In this document: positions 39,940 through 51,837 of the stretch, piece after piece
Layout of the letters: every line of letters begins with the position of its first letter
How positions within the stretch are numbered: position 1 is the stretch's first letter
Origin: Tubulanus polymorphus
Taxonomy: Eukaryota > Nemertea > Palaeonemertea > Tubulaniformes > Tubulanidae
DNA length: 64,000 bases
Reading direction: 5' to 3'
Assembly (NCBI RefSeq): GCF_964204645.1
Contig: NC_134025.1
Span: forward strand, 18,196,001 to 18,260,000
Translations under genes and position numbers: made by a program
Notes under the pieces: model-generated
Databases searched by the model: none
Seen by the model: only the letters and a program-made list of their open reading frames with translations
What the model was told of the DNA's origin: nothing

Positions 39940-40321
39940 AGTAATAGGGGTAATGGGCTTTCAGGTTAAAGGTTGAATGGTCGAGTTCATTAAAAACAAA
40001 TATTAAAAGTAATTTAAAACTATAATATATTTTCATAACCGTGTGCATTTCAGTTGAATAATAGAATAATTATTATTACTAAAATATATTTGATTATGAA
40101 TTTGTGTATTGTAATAAATCAATTGGTCGCGGAGCGGAGCGGTAGCGACCAATTGATTCAATACAATATGCTTTTAAAATCTTAGAATAAATATTTAGTT
40201 ATAATATGAAATTCACACGGTTATGAAAATATATTATAGTTTTAAATTACTTTTAATGTTTTGTTTTTTAATGAGCTCGACCGTTCGACCTTTGGCCTGA
40301 AAGCCCATTACCCCTATTACT
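39940..40321. mobile_element. 382-bp palindromic Polinton-end element
   Basis: It starts AGTAATAGGGGTAATGGGCT and ends with the complement; nearly the whole length is self-complementary around a GC-rich loop (attggtcgc...gcgaccaatt at about 40119-40153). It encodes nothing. It looks like two Polinton terminal repeats joined tail to tail, with no clear target duplication. Confidence 0.75.
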
Positions 40322-41302
40322 GATATATGAAAGCTATGGGTACTGGAGTGTGTAATGGGTAGTGTAGTGTGATCTGTGTGCATTTGTGGCCAGCACACAG
40401 ATCACATTTTTCATTGGGGTTTGGTCCAGCGCGGAGTGGGGCCGATACGTCCAGTATTATGGAAAGATATTCATCACTTTCATGGTTACTCAATAACATC
40501 CTGCCTGCCTGGTATCTTTGGTGGGTAGAGAGGTGGGAGCTCAAGGTATCATTTTTAGCCCACTTGGGACTTAAGTCCCAGCAGGCTATTGCAATCACTT
40601 TTCGTTGGTAGTATATATTCACCAGGCAGCATTGAATATTCAAATTGTCACATTGTTGGGCATTTCTAACCACTTCCCAAGTGATTGTATCAGCCAATAA
40701 ATATTAGCCAATTAGTACCATATGATATTTTGAAGGGATAAGTCACTTTGGACCCATGTTCACTTCGCATTGTCACTAGTAAGACTGTACCTAAAACAAG
40801 TCAATTTTAGAATGACCAAATTTATTAACTGATGAATGTTTAGAGTTCATAACACTCCACTCTTTTTCCATTTGACAACCCTGCATTTTGCAATTTCTAT
40901 TGCTTATTATCCATTCAATATTTCCTTACTAAAGCTGGGCACCTACTTGTTAATTCTCACTCCAACTGACTCGCTCACCTTAATCACCAGTAAAATTCTT
41001 CAAGCATTATCCCTGACTCACTGGGCAAATTTTGGCAACAATTCTATCACACAACTTGTATGCCAGGAAATATCACCTAATGTCCCCCATTTTAAGCAAC
41101 TGAATCAAATAGCTGCAATCAATGATACTGACTTGAAGTTCCCACAGCATCAACTGCAAGCAATGTTAAGGAACGCAAAGAATGCACAGCAGCAACTGCA
41201 ATCAATGTTAAAGCTAGCAAAGAACCCACTGCAATAAACGATACTACAACTCAAGCACCAACAGCATCAACTCCTTTAGGTATCAAATCCAACACAATTT
41301 CA

Positions 41303-41447
41303 TTAACCCTTTGGTGCCTGAAGGGTCCGGCCGGAAAATCCGCTAATGTGCCTGAGCATTCCCATTGTTTCTATGAAAGACGAAGACGACTGATGGCGCC
41401 GTTCTTGCGCATTTAAGTCGCGGCACCCCTAGGCACCAAAGGGTTAA
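41303..41447. mobile_element. piggyBac-type MITE
   Basis: A 145-bp element runs from TTAACCCTTTGGTGCC to GGCACCAAAGGGTTAA, with TTAA at both ends as piggyBac transposases require. It is too short to code. Confidence 0.8.
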
Positions 41448-41529
41448 AGCTTTAATTTTCAATTTGATAGGCTTGCTACAATTCATTTTTTCGTGATTAT
41501 ATTGATTCTCTATTGTTTTAGGCTCAGCA

Positions 41530-41622
41530 ATGGCTGTCAATTGGGATTTAGACGATACATTAAACCTACTTGATGAACAAGAATCAGATGACCCACTCGA
41601 TGAGTCTGTGTTAGATGGATAA
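41530..41622 (+). CDS. Possible small acidic ORF or exon (30 aa)
   Basis: ATG at 41530 gives MAVNWDLDDTLNLLDEQESD and ends at TAA 41620-41622. A TTTTAG acceptor-like site lies just before it. It might be the start of a host or transposase gene, or chance; there is little to support it. Confidence 0.25.
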   Translation: MAVNWDLDDTLNLLDEQESDDPLDESVLDG

Positions 41623-43667
41623 CTTGATACTTTCTCTTTGATTAAAGAACTTATATTTTCACTTAACTTTTTTGCTTGTTGAGGACCAACAGCTGTTATT
41701 GATTTGTAATTAGCTGTCTTCTAGATTTGCTGAAGGAAGTTACCTAAGTGCATAATCAGAATATTCATGATAACAGGCTTAATAATTCTAAAATAAATTA
41801 CATGTATGCTAAATTTGGTGTGACAATTTGCCAAATGATTTGAGATTTAAGTCAAATGGTACTGCCCATAAACCGTAATTGTATTTTGTTTAGACTATGG
41901 TTTGTTTTATCATGTGCTTTTAGCCTATTTTAGCCTATAAATCATCTTTTGCTTGCAGTTACTTCATTGTTACCTAACACCACCCTTAGTAATCTTGAAA
42001 AGATAGTTTGTCTCTCAGCTACCAATCCATACCCAATAGCCAATCAGATACGTTGTTTTGAATCAGCAAGTCTGTTCAAACAAAACGACACAATGGATTG
42101 GCTTCATATATGAATTTTGGTGTCCACTAAACTGTCTACCTGTCTACTCAAGACATCTTGGGCACTGTAATGGGACGAACTAAAGAACTGCAACAAAGGT
42201 TTGTTTTGGTGTATGCTTTCCAGAGGCAATCGTTACTGATTAAGGTCGTAAATCTTCTGTGTAATACCAGTAATATCTGTACAAGAGTGACTAATTCATT
42301 TTATATCATGCATTTCTTTGGTCAATATTGACCCGATTTCATAAGTATTATTTTTGTTATCATTGTTAGGCAAACTGCACTGTTATATCTTATTTTTACA
42401 TTAATCTTGTAGGCCAAAACTTTTAAGGATGGCCTGTGTTTTTGGAAGCTTCGTTTTACATTTTTGCTTGACTACAGACAATACTTAACTATTGTTAAAC
42501 TTGTACTACACTTGTTAAATTTTATTTTATCATAATCATCAACTTGATGAAAGGCCTATATTGGCTATATATGTTTCTTTGATAGCTCGCTTCGCATGAG
42601 TTAATAAAAACACTTTTTATAGTTAATTTTCTTGTTCATCTTAATTTCTTCTTGAAAATTTTTTGTTATTCTCAACTCCACTAGTATTAAGTGTTGGATC
42701 AATTAGGCTTCATTGTATGTTCATATATTTACAAATTATAGCATCCTTTTTGGTTCCATGAAGCTTTTTAAGATTTTTGGCGGTTTCAATTTTTTACAAA
42801 ACAAAAGAATTAAAAGTTTCCCATTAAACTTGAAGCGATTGCATAAATGAATTTTCTGATAACGTTTTATTCATTCGATTGCCATGCCATCTATCTGATA
42901 ACTGGGCATTTGATTACAATCCAAATTAATGTCTATTTAATTCAATACTCTCGCCCTCAGTTGTTCCGTATCAGTCAGGATTTTTAGTACCGATTAAATC
43001 ATTTACGGATAGCTGTTAATCTGTAAGTCTACGAATAGATTATACTTGATTTAAGTGATTAACCAATTTAAAGATTTTTAGATTGCCTCTTAAAATCATA
43101 TGATTATAATTAAGGCACTTTACTGAAGCGATTCAAAACCAAGCACATTCTAAATATGACATATTGGCCTACTTCAGTATTTTCAGGAGTTTCTCATATT
43201 AAGCTCGATTACATATGTTTATCTTCATTTTCACTTCAAATGTATAAATATGAATATACAAATAATTATGTTAAAATGGAATAACGTTCGTCTAAACCAG
43301 GACCAATTTGTCTATACGGAATTATCATTATTGAATTTAACCAATATTATCTGTAATACTTTTAACAATTCATATTCAACAATTTAATGGTGAGCCACAG
43401 GTTCCTTGGACCTTTATTTTCATCGCCTGCTGTTAAAGGATACCAGTGTAAAACCGTTATTGTCGTATTTCTGCATAGCGCTACATTCTGAAATTCTTCA
43501 ACAGTTCGTGGGCTTAGATAGATTTGAACCTTCATTTTATACATTAATTATTCTTAGCCTACTTGAAACAACTTATTCCTATATACTCCTAATAATGTCC
43601 ATATAAATGAATAACATATAAATGAATAACTTCTAGAATCAATTTAGTAAAAAAATTTGATATTAAA

Positions 43668-44336
43668 ATGGAGCCAGAACAATCACAAACTATCAATATA
43701 ACAAATAACAATGGTGTTATAAATATATACTACAAGAAATGTTCTAAATGTGAATTAGATAAATTAGCTATAACAGAATTTAGTAAGCGTAAGATTAGCA
43801 AAGACGGTTTTCAATATTGCTGCAAAACTTGTATTAAACTATATACTAAGCAATATCGGGCAGATAATAGAGAACATTATAATGATTATATGACAGAATA
43901 TATGAGAGAAAGATATAAAACAGATCTTAATTTTATAATGAAACAATGTTTACGGTCTAGATTAACACAATTATTCAACAAAGAAACGCATCCAGCAACA
44001 CTATCTAATTTGTTGGGTTGTTCAGATGAATTCTTAAAATCATGGATTGTATATCAGTTTAATGATGAAATGAATATGAACAATTATGGCGAATACTTTC
44101 AAATAGACCATGTTTTACCAATATCGAAATTCAACATGAATGATGAACACAATCAGAAGCTAATCTGGAATTGGAGAAATTTAAGACCTTTAGAAAAAGT
44201 AGAAAATATTAGGAAAAGAAATGAACTATATTTACAGTTATATTTGGAGCAATTAGATAAAGCAAAGACATTTGTTGAATTATGGGATAGTAGCTCGCAG
44301 AATCAACCGCATTCTGAGGTTTTAATCAGTGGTTAG
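43668..44336 (+). CDS. HNH-type nuclease candidate, intact (222 aa)
   Basis: The N-terminus (MEPEQSQTINITNNNG) leads to a four-Cys block (CSKCELDKLAITEFSKRK then CCKTC, residues about 24-54) and a helical middle (YMTEYMRERYKTDLNFIMKQ). The HNH core YFQIDHVLPISKFN has the DH pair at residues about 144-145, followed by the downstream Asn in LIWNWRNLRPLEK. Such proteins usually cut DNA with one metal ion. The start is TTAAAATG. It is the only unbroken copy of four in the window. It may be a homing-type passenger or a nicking enzyme for element replication; the sequence does not decide. Confidence 0.8.
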   Translation: MEPEQSQTINITNNNGVINIYYKKCSKCELDKLAITEFSKRKISKDGFQYCCKTCIKLYTKQYRADNREHYNDYMTEYMRERYKTDLNFIMKQCLRSRLTQLFNKETHPATLSNLLGCSDEFLKSWIVYQFNDEMNMNNYGEYFQIDHVLPISKFNMNDEHNQKLIWNWRNLRPLEKVENIRKRNELYLQLYLEQLDKAKTFVELWDSSSQNQPHSEVLISG

Positions 44337-44712
44337 AAAACCGGCAACTCTATTTGAGCTCTGTATGTATATAGTATAAAACATCTGTTGCATGATTGTT
44401 TTCATTTGTAAGGAATTAATTAACTTCATCATAAAAGATCGCCTGTTACCATCCAGTCAAACGTACAGAAATAATCAGCTTGATCGAACGTGCGCCACGT
44501 TGGCAGTTAGAAATCAACATTCACATATACAGAACGCATAGGATATTCTCTCTCGAAACACAGTTTACTTTTCTAAATCTAAATGTAAGTACCGTTTTTT
44601 GTAGTTATTATGAAGTAGGGAAAGGGGGTACTTTAAACATATATAAGTACAGTAATTCATTTTCACAACAACCGCTTCATAAGTTCATTCTATAGATATC
44701 TTTTAGATTAAA

Positions 44713-45660
44713 ATGGAACGCAGAGATCGACCAGAAATTCCAAGTGAACCATCGGAAGGGGAATCAGAACCGATGGATAGTGAAACCCAGGATTCAACAG
44801 AAATGGAGGAAGGAACTCAAGTTATTGACAAACCAACTTTAAAAAAATTACAAAAACATTTGGATTATCATAAAGAAATGGCGAAAATGCTGGGTGATGT
44901 AATTTGTAATAAACAATTACCACGCGAACCACAATTACCAACAACAAAACCTGGAACCGATGGATAGTGAAACCCAGGATTCAACAGAAATGGAGGAAGG
45001 ATCTCAAGTTATTGACAAACCAACTTTAAAAAAATTACAAAAACATTTGGATCATCATAAAGAAATGGCGAAAATGCTGGGTGATGTAATTCGTAATAAA
45101 CAATTACCACGCGAACCACAATTACCACAATTACCAACAAAAAAACCTGGAATTGCTGTTGGGGCTCAAGGAATCTGAATTGCTGTCGGGACTCGAGAAA
45201 TTGAAACCTAAGAAAATGAGTGGAGAACAGTTAAATAAGTTTTTAAAATCTAAATTAATTATTGAAACAGAACATTTAAACTTTCCAGAAATACGAAGTG
45301 AAGAAGTTATTTCATTTGATAAAATTACTAATATATTAAAAATAAGTTATAAGACCATATTAAAAAGAAAAGCAAATCACCTATGGGACCACATCATTTT
45401 CGGGAGTTATTTGATTATGGAGTTTGACATTTTCGATAAAGAAACTGAGGGGATTTCTGGGGAGGGGGGCTTGGGTTAAAAAGAATATAGAAATCAGCGC
45501 CGGTTATGAAAGAAAACTGAGAAGAGTAGGAAGATTGATAGAATATGAAAAATTCCAATTATTAAGTTTAACATTTAGTGAAGTTGTCAACTATTTACCA
45601 GAAATTGAAGAAATGATTGAAAACGATTTAGTAATTAAAGAATTCTGGACGAAATTATAA
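44713..45660 (+). pseudogene. Relative of the 155-aa gene with internal duplication
   Basis: It starts MERRDRPEIPSEPSEGESEP. A segment of about 188 bp (from MDSETQDSTEMEEG to NKQLPREPQLP) is duplicated in tandem, at about 44773-44940 and 44960-45130. The frame then shifts twice. An extra stretch absent from 35545-36012 (about 45215-45475; LKSKLIIETEHLNFPEIRSE) is inserted before the common C-terminus (AGYERKLRRVGRLIEYEKFQ). It looks inactive. Confidence 0.6.
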
Positions 45661-45839
45661 ATTATAACGCTAAAGATCTTTGTAATATAGATATAAAAAA
45701 TGTAATCTTGATTGTGTAAATCTGCTTTAATATTGTATTGTTATGCATTAGTCGTTCGGGCGTTGTTGATGGTGACGGCTGTTCTGTATTGATTGTTTAC
45801 AGTTCTATGTTTGAATGTTGTAGTTTACAGAATAAATTA

Positions 45840-45935
45840 TATAATTGACGCATGCGCACTGTGGAAAAGCGGTCTTCTAGGACCGCTTTTCTATTGTTCT
45901 CCATTGTTCTACCTTCGATCGCTACAATTTGCATA
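45840..45935. repeat. Inverted copy of the 35-kb hairpin repeat
   Basis: The sequence contains ggaaaagcggtcttctagga and its complement (a strong hairpin) then ctattgttctccattgttct, the complement of the unit repeated at 35118-35490. Confidence 0.75.
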
Positions 45936-45944
45936 ATAAATATA

Positions 45945-46218
45945 TAGATAGACCGAAGTAGTGAGATATTGAAACCTAATTTAAATAAAAAGTATTAAAA
46001 AACAATAACTTCAACTATATAGTGAATTCTATTATATTTTTAATATTTTCTTTTGCAATTCTAATTAACACTAGATTAAATAGATTTTGAAAAGAATTGA
46101 ATAGAAATTCTTTTACTTCAAATAGCTAGTATTTTTAGTCAATAATAGAATTCTTTAACTTTAACTAGCTAGTATCATTTCATAATACTAATAATATTCT
46201 TTCACTTTTCTCTAAAAT
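45945..46218. other. AT-rich leader region, third copy
   Basis: No gene. It matches 2775-3110 in orientation and ends in CTAAAATAAATG at the remnant of the 195-aa gene. Confidence 0.5.
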
Positions 46219-46370
46219 AAATGTCGAGTAAAGAAATCGAGTAAATATAGTATTGATATTGAAAAGACAATTGAAGATTTGGGCATTACTGATAATAAGG
46301 ATATTCCAACCAAAATAAATCAGAAGATATTGAATCAGAATAAAAAATTAAGTAAAATAAATGAGTGATA
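46219..46370 (+). pseudogene. Fragments of the 195-aa and 113-aa genes
   Basis: After the TAAATG start comes the N-terminus of the 195-aa protein with a small frameshift (IDIEKTIEDLGITDNKD), then directly its C-terminal SEDIESE and the first codons of the next gene. The middle is deleted, and the sequence then runs into an unrelated minus-strand gene. Confidence 0.7.
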
Positions 46371-46375
46371 TCGAT

Positions 46376-46756
46376 ATAATAATCATCTTTCAAATGATAA
46401 TAATATTCACCATCTAAAAATTTTAATTCTCTTTCTAAATATCTAGCACCTCTATCATTGATATTATATCCAGTTCTTTCAAATATAGGTTTGAAATTAT
46501 AAATATATTCATTATATTCTAAATTTTGTTTTACTAAATCTGGATTTTCATTTTCAGGATTTATTCTCGATTTAATTCTATCAAATTCATCCGTTGATGA
46601 GCATTTAGAACCACTATCTGCTAAATTAGAACTATATGCTGTTTCATCATCATTATCAATATTAGTTTCAGCATCATTATAATCATCACCGATATACCCA
46701 TCATTATTATTTCCCATGTCTTCCATTTCATAATCTTCTCCACCTTCTACTTCCAT
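46376..46756 (-). pseudogene. 5' part of the acidic coiled-coil gene
   Basis: This is homologous to 28465-28900, from ATG 46756 (GATATAAATG; MEVEGGEDYEMEDMGNNNDG) through NINDRGARYLERELKFLDGE, continuing without the stop found in copy B (Tyr codons follow). It is cut after about 125 residues by the junction with the 195-aa remnant, so the coiled coil and membrane parts are lost. Confidence 0.8.
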
Positions 46757-46774
46757 TTATATCTTATAAAAATT

Positions 46775-46920
46775 AAAATTAAAAATATAATATTCCTCCT
46801 ATTACAATTCCTATACAAGTTATAGCTAAATTGTTTTTGTGTATCAAATGATGTATTTAAATTTCCAATTATTGGGGATCTTGTTTCAACTTGAGCACCT
46901 AGAATACATATCAAATAAAT
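46775..46920 (-). pseudogene. Internally deleted fragment of the conserved structural protein
   Basis: The minus strand reads part of the LICILGAQVETRSP region of the protein at 27124-28449, then jumps to its C-terminal membrane segment, in correct order upstream of the previous gene. Confidence 0.65.
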
Positions 46921-48179
46921 TGTCGTTTTGCTGCTAGCGGAAAATTAGTCCATCGTAAATTATTTCTTGATTTATAAAATATTCAATCACCCTAAAGTAA
47001 GGGAATATTCTCCCAACTGGACTCAATTTAAATTGTTTTGCGCCATCATTGACCGCGAGTGATGAATTCAATGTGCTTTCAAAACGCACTGAGAAATAAC
47101 GTCACTATAGCGGTAAAATTCCGTCAGTAAAATTTCATTAATTATGGTATTTAATTAAATTTGAACTGAATTCGGCGAAGTTCAAACACCCTTCAACCTA
47201 GCAAGATAGCTATATCAGTGCGATTATACATTCCTCTGTCAGGAATAAAATTTTGGTCAAGTCCATTTTTAGGTATATTCAAATAGCACACTGTCCCTCA
47301 AAACCAAGCAACAGGAGATGCTCACAGAGTGCAGACTATTTTTGATCAGTGACGTCACAGAGCTCCTAAACTATAATGATCCAAAAATCGAAGTAAACTC
47401 AATGTATCGGTACAAATCCGAACATATACACGGCCGGTATCTTACATTTGATACCAAAAACCTTTTCATGCAGCGCACAGACCGCACCAACCCGTGAAGT
47501 TTCGCCGTTAGTTCCTTATAGTATAGATTTGCCCGGACGAAACTTATTTAGTTAACATTCTAACCGTGTGAATCCCTTTCGGAATTCTGATATATTAGGA
47601 ATTGTGTGCATAAACGCCGCTTTTCAAATAAAATTTGGAATTTAAAGATAATTGCAGTCTTCTAATACGTGAATTCGAGACTGTGGTAGGTTATCACTAT
47701 AATTGCTATAACACAATTATCCTTTGCGATTAAAAGCATAAATACAGTATCGGGAAAGGAAACTAACTCCATCCTTTATATTTCAATTCAATTTCGATAC
47801 AGAATAGCAAACAATGGGACCTTCTCATTACGAAATAAAAAACAGATTCTCTCGGTCACCACATCTTCGAAATACTGTTTATTGTAACATCAAATTGGTG
47901 AGTACTTTAAAGACTGCAAAAACAACCGACTGGGGTCGGGCCAGTAATCGCAAGCTCATGCAGTGAACCGACCAAGACTACAATATTGTAGCCTTGGTCA
48001 GTGTTTACAAAAAAAGTTGTGCAGTGAACCGACCTAGGTACGCGCAGAAAGAGACTGTTATACTATTATCAGAAGTTAAAAATTCGTTTCAAAGTTGTAA
48101 GTAGTCTAATAGAAGATGATTTTTCTGTGACGAAACTCAGTGGAAAATATGTTAAAATAATAATCAGCAGGAATCCAAT
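46921..48179. other. Non-coding stretch
   Basis: I see no gene. It contains short palindromes (for example around 47970, actacaatattgtag) and, at 48060-48210, a repeat shared with 55965-56090. Confidence 0.5.
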
Positions 48180-48208
48180 AGGGTTTCTGCCGAGGCAGCA
48201 GAAACCCT
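48180..48208. repeat. AGGGTTTCTGC hairpin repeat, copy 1
   Basis: A perfect 11-bp stem (agggtttctgc...gcagaaaccct) ends a 150-bp repeat whose second copy is at 55965-56090. Related hairpins lie at 58098-58187. Confidence 0.75.
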
Positions 48209-49380
48209 AAATATAAAAAATAATAAAGAAAACATCAAATCTAATATAAAAAAAATTAATAAATTTAAAAAATAGATTAGATTATATAAGTTAAAATGGT
48301 AATATTACAATTGAAGAACAAGATAAATCTTAAAAAGAATTAATTTATTATAAGTAATAATGTATAATTATAATCATAATCAATTAATTGTTTTATTATA
48401 TTGATGGTAGTTTTGCGAAAGCCTTTCAATATAATAATATAATTAAATATCATATTCCAGCAATAGATTTTAATAAAAATGTCACTTATAGGAATGAAGT
48501 TTTAAATTCATAAATTAATTTAAAATTTTATGTTACTGAAACTTATAATTTTAATATTAAGATGGAAAATATATTTCATGCATATTTAATTAATTTAAAA
48601 AATTAAAAGAAGCAAACCAATGGTTATTAAAATCTGATATGAAGTATTGGCAGAACCAATTGAACTTTGCAGTTTATTGTGCAACAACGGGGTGTGCTAT
48701 AAATTGGAACGATCACTTAAATGAACTAACCGTACCATTAATATTAACAGTTTTTAGATTACATGCATACCTTCAAATACGATTAATATTAAATGAGTTA
48801 GAATGTCCTTTACCAGGAACTAAATATTTAAAAGAATTAGATTATAACATTAATTTATTTATCAAAGTTTCATAAAGTTTGTAATGAATTTAATATAAGT
48901 ATAGATAGTTCTGATTTTAGAATAAAACTTGGAACAATAAGATCACTTCCTTGTCCTGAAAATATGTTACAATATTGCGCACTTCCCTTTACCAGTTAAT
49001 AGTTTTTCCAATATATATAGTGGTAAATTAGGTTATGGTAAAATAGAAAATTTAAAAACATTAAATTTCAATAAATTACCGACATACTGTGATAATATAA
49101 AGCAACAAAATAATAATGGTTGGGTTAACTTTATTTTAGATAATAATGAAGGTTTTACCAAGCCTGGTATACAAAGAATAAATCGATAAGAATATATTTA
49201 ATTTGTATATTAGGATCACAAGTTGAAACAAGATCACCAATAGTCGGAAACAATAATACTTCATTTGATACACAGAAAGAATTTAAAGTTTTATTTGAAG
49301 ATTGTATTCATAATGATAAGAATAGATCGATTCAAGACAATATAGTAAGATATCAAATTAGAATTTAGATAAATCACAAT
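48205..49380 (+). pseudogene. Polinton relic: 144-aa gene end and conserved structural gene
   Basis: 48205-48345 matches the C-terminal part of the 144-aa gene with stops. 48405-49380 matches the structural protein at 27124-28449 in several frames, including WQNQLNFAVYCATTGC, NGWVNFILDNNEGFTK and SQVETRSPIVGN. It ends in the DKSQ region, where unrelated sequence begins. It carries an insertion near 48950-49010 and many frameshifts. Confidence 0.8.
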
Positions 49381-50212
49381 GCGCTTGAGGAAATAAATTG
49401 CCCATGGACAAAGTGTGGTTTACCTTGAAAGCTAGAGGTTGTTTGGAGTAAAGGGCATTGCTTGAAAAATCTTATTAATTCGTGACTTCAAAGTTCTAGA
49501 AGTTTATATCGGATTTTATCTTTCTTACAGTATTATTTTGTAGTCAAATAAGACCAAAGATAAACATTTGTTTATGGTCTACGTCCAAAATTTCGTAGGG
49601 TACAGGCAGGCGCGGCAGGGTAACTATTTAATATTTTCAAAAATGGATTTTTCACAATATGAAAAAATATTCAAATGAAATTCATATTATGTCACATATC
49701 AGAGGGTGGAGAAAACACAGCGCTCATCTTCTGCTACGACGAATATCCAGCCTGTTATCATGCCAAACGTGCACGCGCCAAGCAGCGTTACAGCATCACC
49801 ATATAGTAGTCTGTATGACCGTGTGTTTGTGTGTGTAACAGTCTAATGTTTAGCACTCTTGCGCAAGTTGAGGCCTTGTGTAGTGAACATTCGCTTCACT
49901 TCAATCTCAATCACCAATCAACGGGTATTAAAATGAAACAATACCTATGGTGATATGTGAAATAATTATATTCCCACAAGCGATGAGCATTTAAAATTAT
50001 ATACGGCACCAGTCCAATGAAATGTTCGCCACTAATGGCTTTCCCGTAATTATTTTAGTAGCGCCGGAATTCCCCGTATATCCCCAAAACAGCCAATCAC
50101 ATTCCCTCGTAGAGACAACGCCCCCCGATCGAGGTCATTGCAATTTTATAAGCAAGAGCTAAGAATTTTCCCGCCAAAAACAGTTTTTCGTCGAATTTAA
50201 ACAAAGTTGACC

Positions 50213-50357
50213 ATGTCATCGACGGAGGTTCGTCATGTCTTCCGCATCGATTATACGTCGTTTAACCCGAGAACCAATGAAAAAAATACTCGCATAAAAA
50301 AACGTACCGCGATTTTTCATGAATTGGCTCGATGCCAACCTCATACTGCTGACAAAG
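50213..50357 (+). CDS. Possible first coding exon of a host gene
   Basis: ATG at 50213 opens a 145-bp frame (MSSTEVRHVFRIDYTSFNPR...) that ends at a good splice donor AAAG|GTAAAC at 50357/50358. A second, decayed copy of the same sequence, including the donor, is at 57823-57945. I do not recognise the protein. It might also be an exon of a mobile gene, given the duplication. Confidence 0.4.
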
Positions 50358-50545
50358 GTAAACCAAAAATATTATTCACATGACCTACATAATGAATATA
50401 TGGATAAATTAAAAAACACCGATTACATCACCCATTTAAATATGAATTTATTCAAACTCAGCTAGCTTGTTAATCTATTATATTTTTAGTTACATTCTAG
50501 TTAAATTTTAGTTGTAACAACACAACTAATTTTTTTGTTATATAA

Positions 50546-51060
50546 ATGGGCGGCGAAGAGAATATAAAATCTAAAAATAGTGATGTTCCAATTGAAAAAG
50601 TTAAGATGATTTAGGCATAACAGAAACAAAATTCACATCGGGTAATGGTGCTTTAAATGATGTTACAACAAATAATAATGATGAATATTATCTTTATTGT
50701 AAACATCAATTAGAAACATTAATTGCGTTTGGAAAATTTAAAACTTATATTGGTAATAATTTAACCTATAATGAATTAGATACAATGAAATCAGATCAAA
50801 TTATTAAAGATTTATGAAGCTGTAAGAATAGCTAGAATTAATGATGCGATATCAGAAAATGTAGTAAAAGGTTATTCTCAGTTATGTAATTATATGCTTC
50901 CAATTGAAGATGAATATAATTATGCACCGATTTAAAAATGATTATTCAATTATGATAATTAAATAAATGGATTGGATATCTATCATTTCAATTAGGTGGA
51001 TTTATGACATTATTATCAACTGGAGTTAAAACATTTTCAAACATTGATAACAAAGATTTT
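50546..51060 (+). pseudogene. Relic of the 195-aa membrane protein gene
   Basis: The start TATATAAATGGGCGGCG is followed by frameshifted matches to the 195-aa protein: DEYYLYCKHQLETLIAFGKF, then the AVRIARINDAISENVVKGYS region, and a membrane segment with LGGFMTLLSTGV. It is more diverged than the other copies. Confidence 0.7.
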
Positions 51061-51079
51061 TCTATAAAAAAATGCGTGA

Positions 51080-51450
51080 GGTGGAAGAAGTGAAAGAATT
51101 AGCTGTGAAGAAAAAAAAACGAGAAAACAGAAACAAATTGAATGGTCACGGCAGTTAGGAATTCAATCAATAGAATTTAAAAAAGAAAAAATAAATAATG
51201 AAAATGTTAATAGTAAAGATGGAAGTAATTTTATTTCTACTCCTTCTAAATCATTTAATAAATATTTCCATTATTCAACTGGCCTTGTAATTGTATTCAT
51301 TTTGATTGGATGTAGTTGGGATAAAAAAATTGAATACAATTTATGATGATAGTTCTGAAACTACTACTGATAAAAAATAAAAAAAACCTTCTGACATTCC
51401 AAATATCACTATAAAAAATGGATATTTAGAAAAAAAAACAAAAAAATAAT
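51080..51450 (+). pseudogene. Relic of the 113-aa basic membrane protein gene
   Basis: It directly follows the previous relic. Lys-rich sequence with QIEWSRQLGIQS corresponds to QIKWARELGKRS of the protein at 3691-4032, followed by a hydrophobic segment (YFHYSTGLVIVFILIGC) and frameshifts. Confidence 0.65.
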
Positions 51451-51837
51451 TTAATTTATTCGACAGTATTTATACTTTTATTTTTATAATTTAATTTTTT
51501 TAATTATTTAATCATTTTTATAATTTTATTTTTTTAATTATTTCATTATTTTTATCATTTTATTTTTTATAACTTCATATTTTTATAATTTTAATTTTTT
51601 CATTACTTCATTTTTTTTTTAAATTTATTTTTTTTTAAATATTTTATTTCTTTATTATTTTAATTTTATTTTCTTATTTGTTCAACAATTTCTAACTCAT
51701 GATGACCGTCTTAATATATTCCATGATAGATTATATCAAAGCCTTCTAAGTCTTTTTAATTACTTTTTTAATTACCTCTTTACTTAATGAAGCCCATTTA
51801 TCAAGTAAAATACTTTAAATTCTCTCTTTTGTAACAT
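51451..51837. repeat. AT-rich low-complexity tract
   Basis: The tract is dominated by ttttattttt/ttaattatttt blocks with no coding potential, between a Polinton relic and a Polinton terminus. Confidence 0.8.

Larger units (their letters stand above)
40322..43640. other. Non-coding stretch, probably host DNA
   Basis: No convincing gene is found. Open frames are short and lack similarity I can recognise. The stretch contains one piggyBac-type MITE and one small acidic ORF, listed separately. Base composition is closer to balanced than in the flanking Polinton sequence. Confidence 0.5.

Noticed and set aside
40317-40697. 126-codon minus-strand open frame next to the 382-bp palindrome
   Set aside because: No recognisable domain, no homologue in the window, and a competing frame on the other strand; insufficient to call a gene.
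48180-48208. Helitron 3' end (hairpin followed by CTAA)
   Set aside because: The hairpin includes the CTAA instead of lying about 10 bp before it, and no TC start or Rep/helicase is seen.
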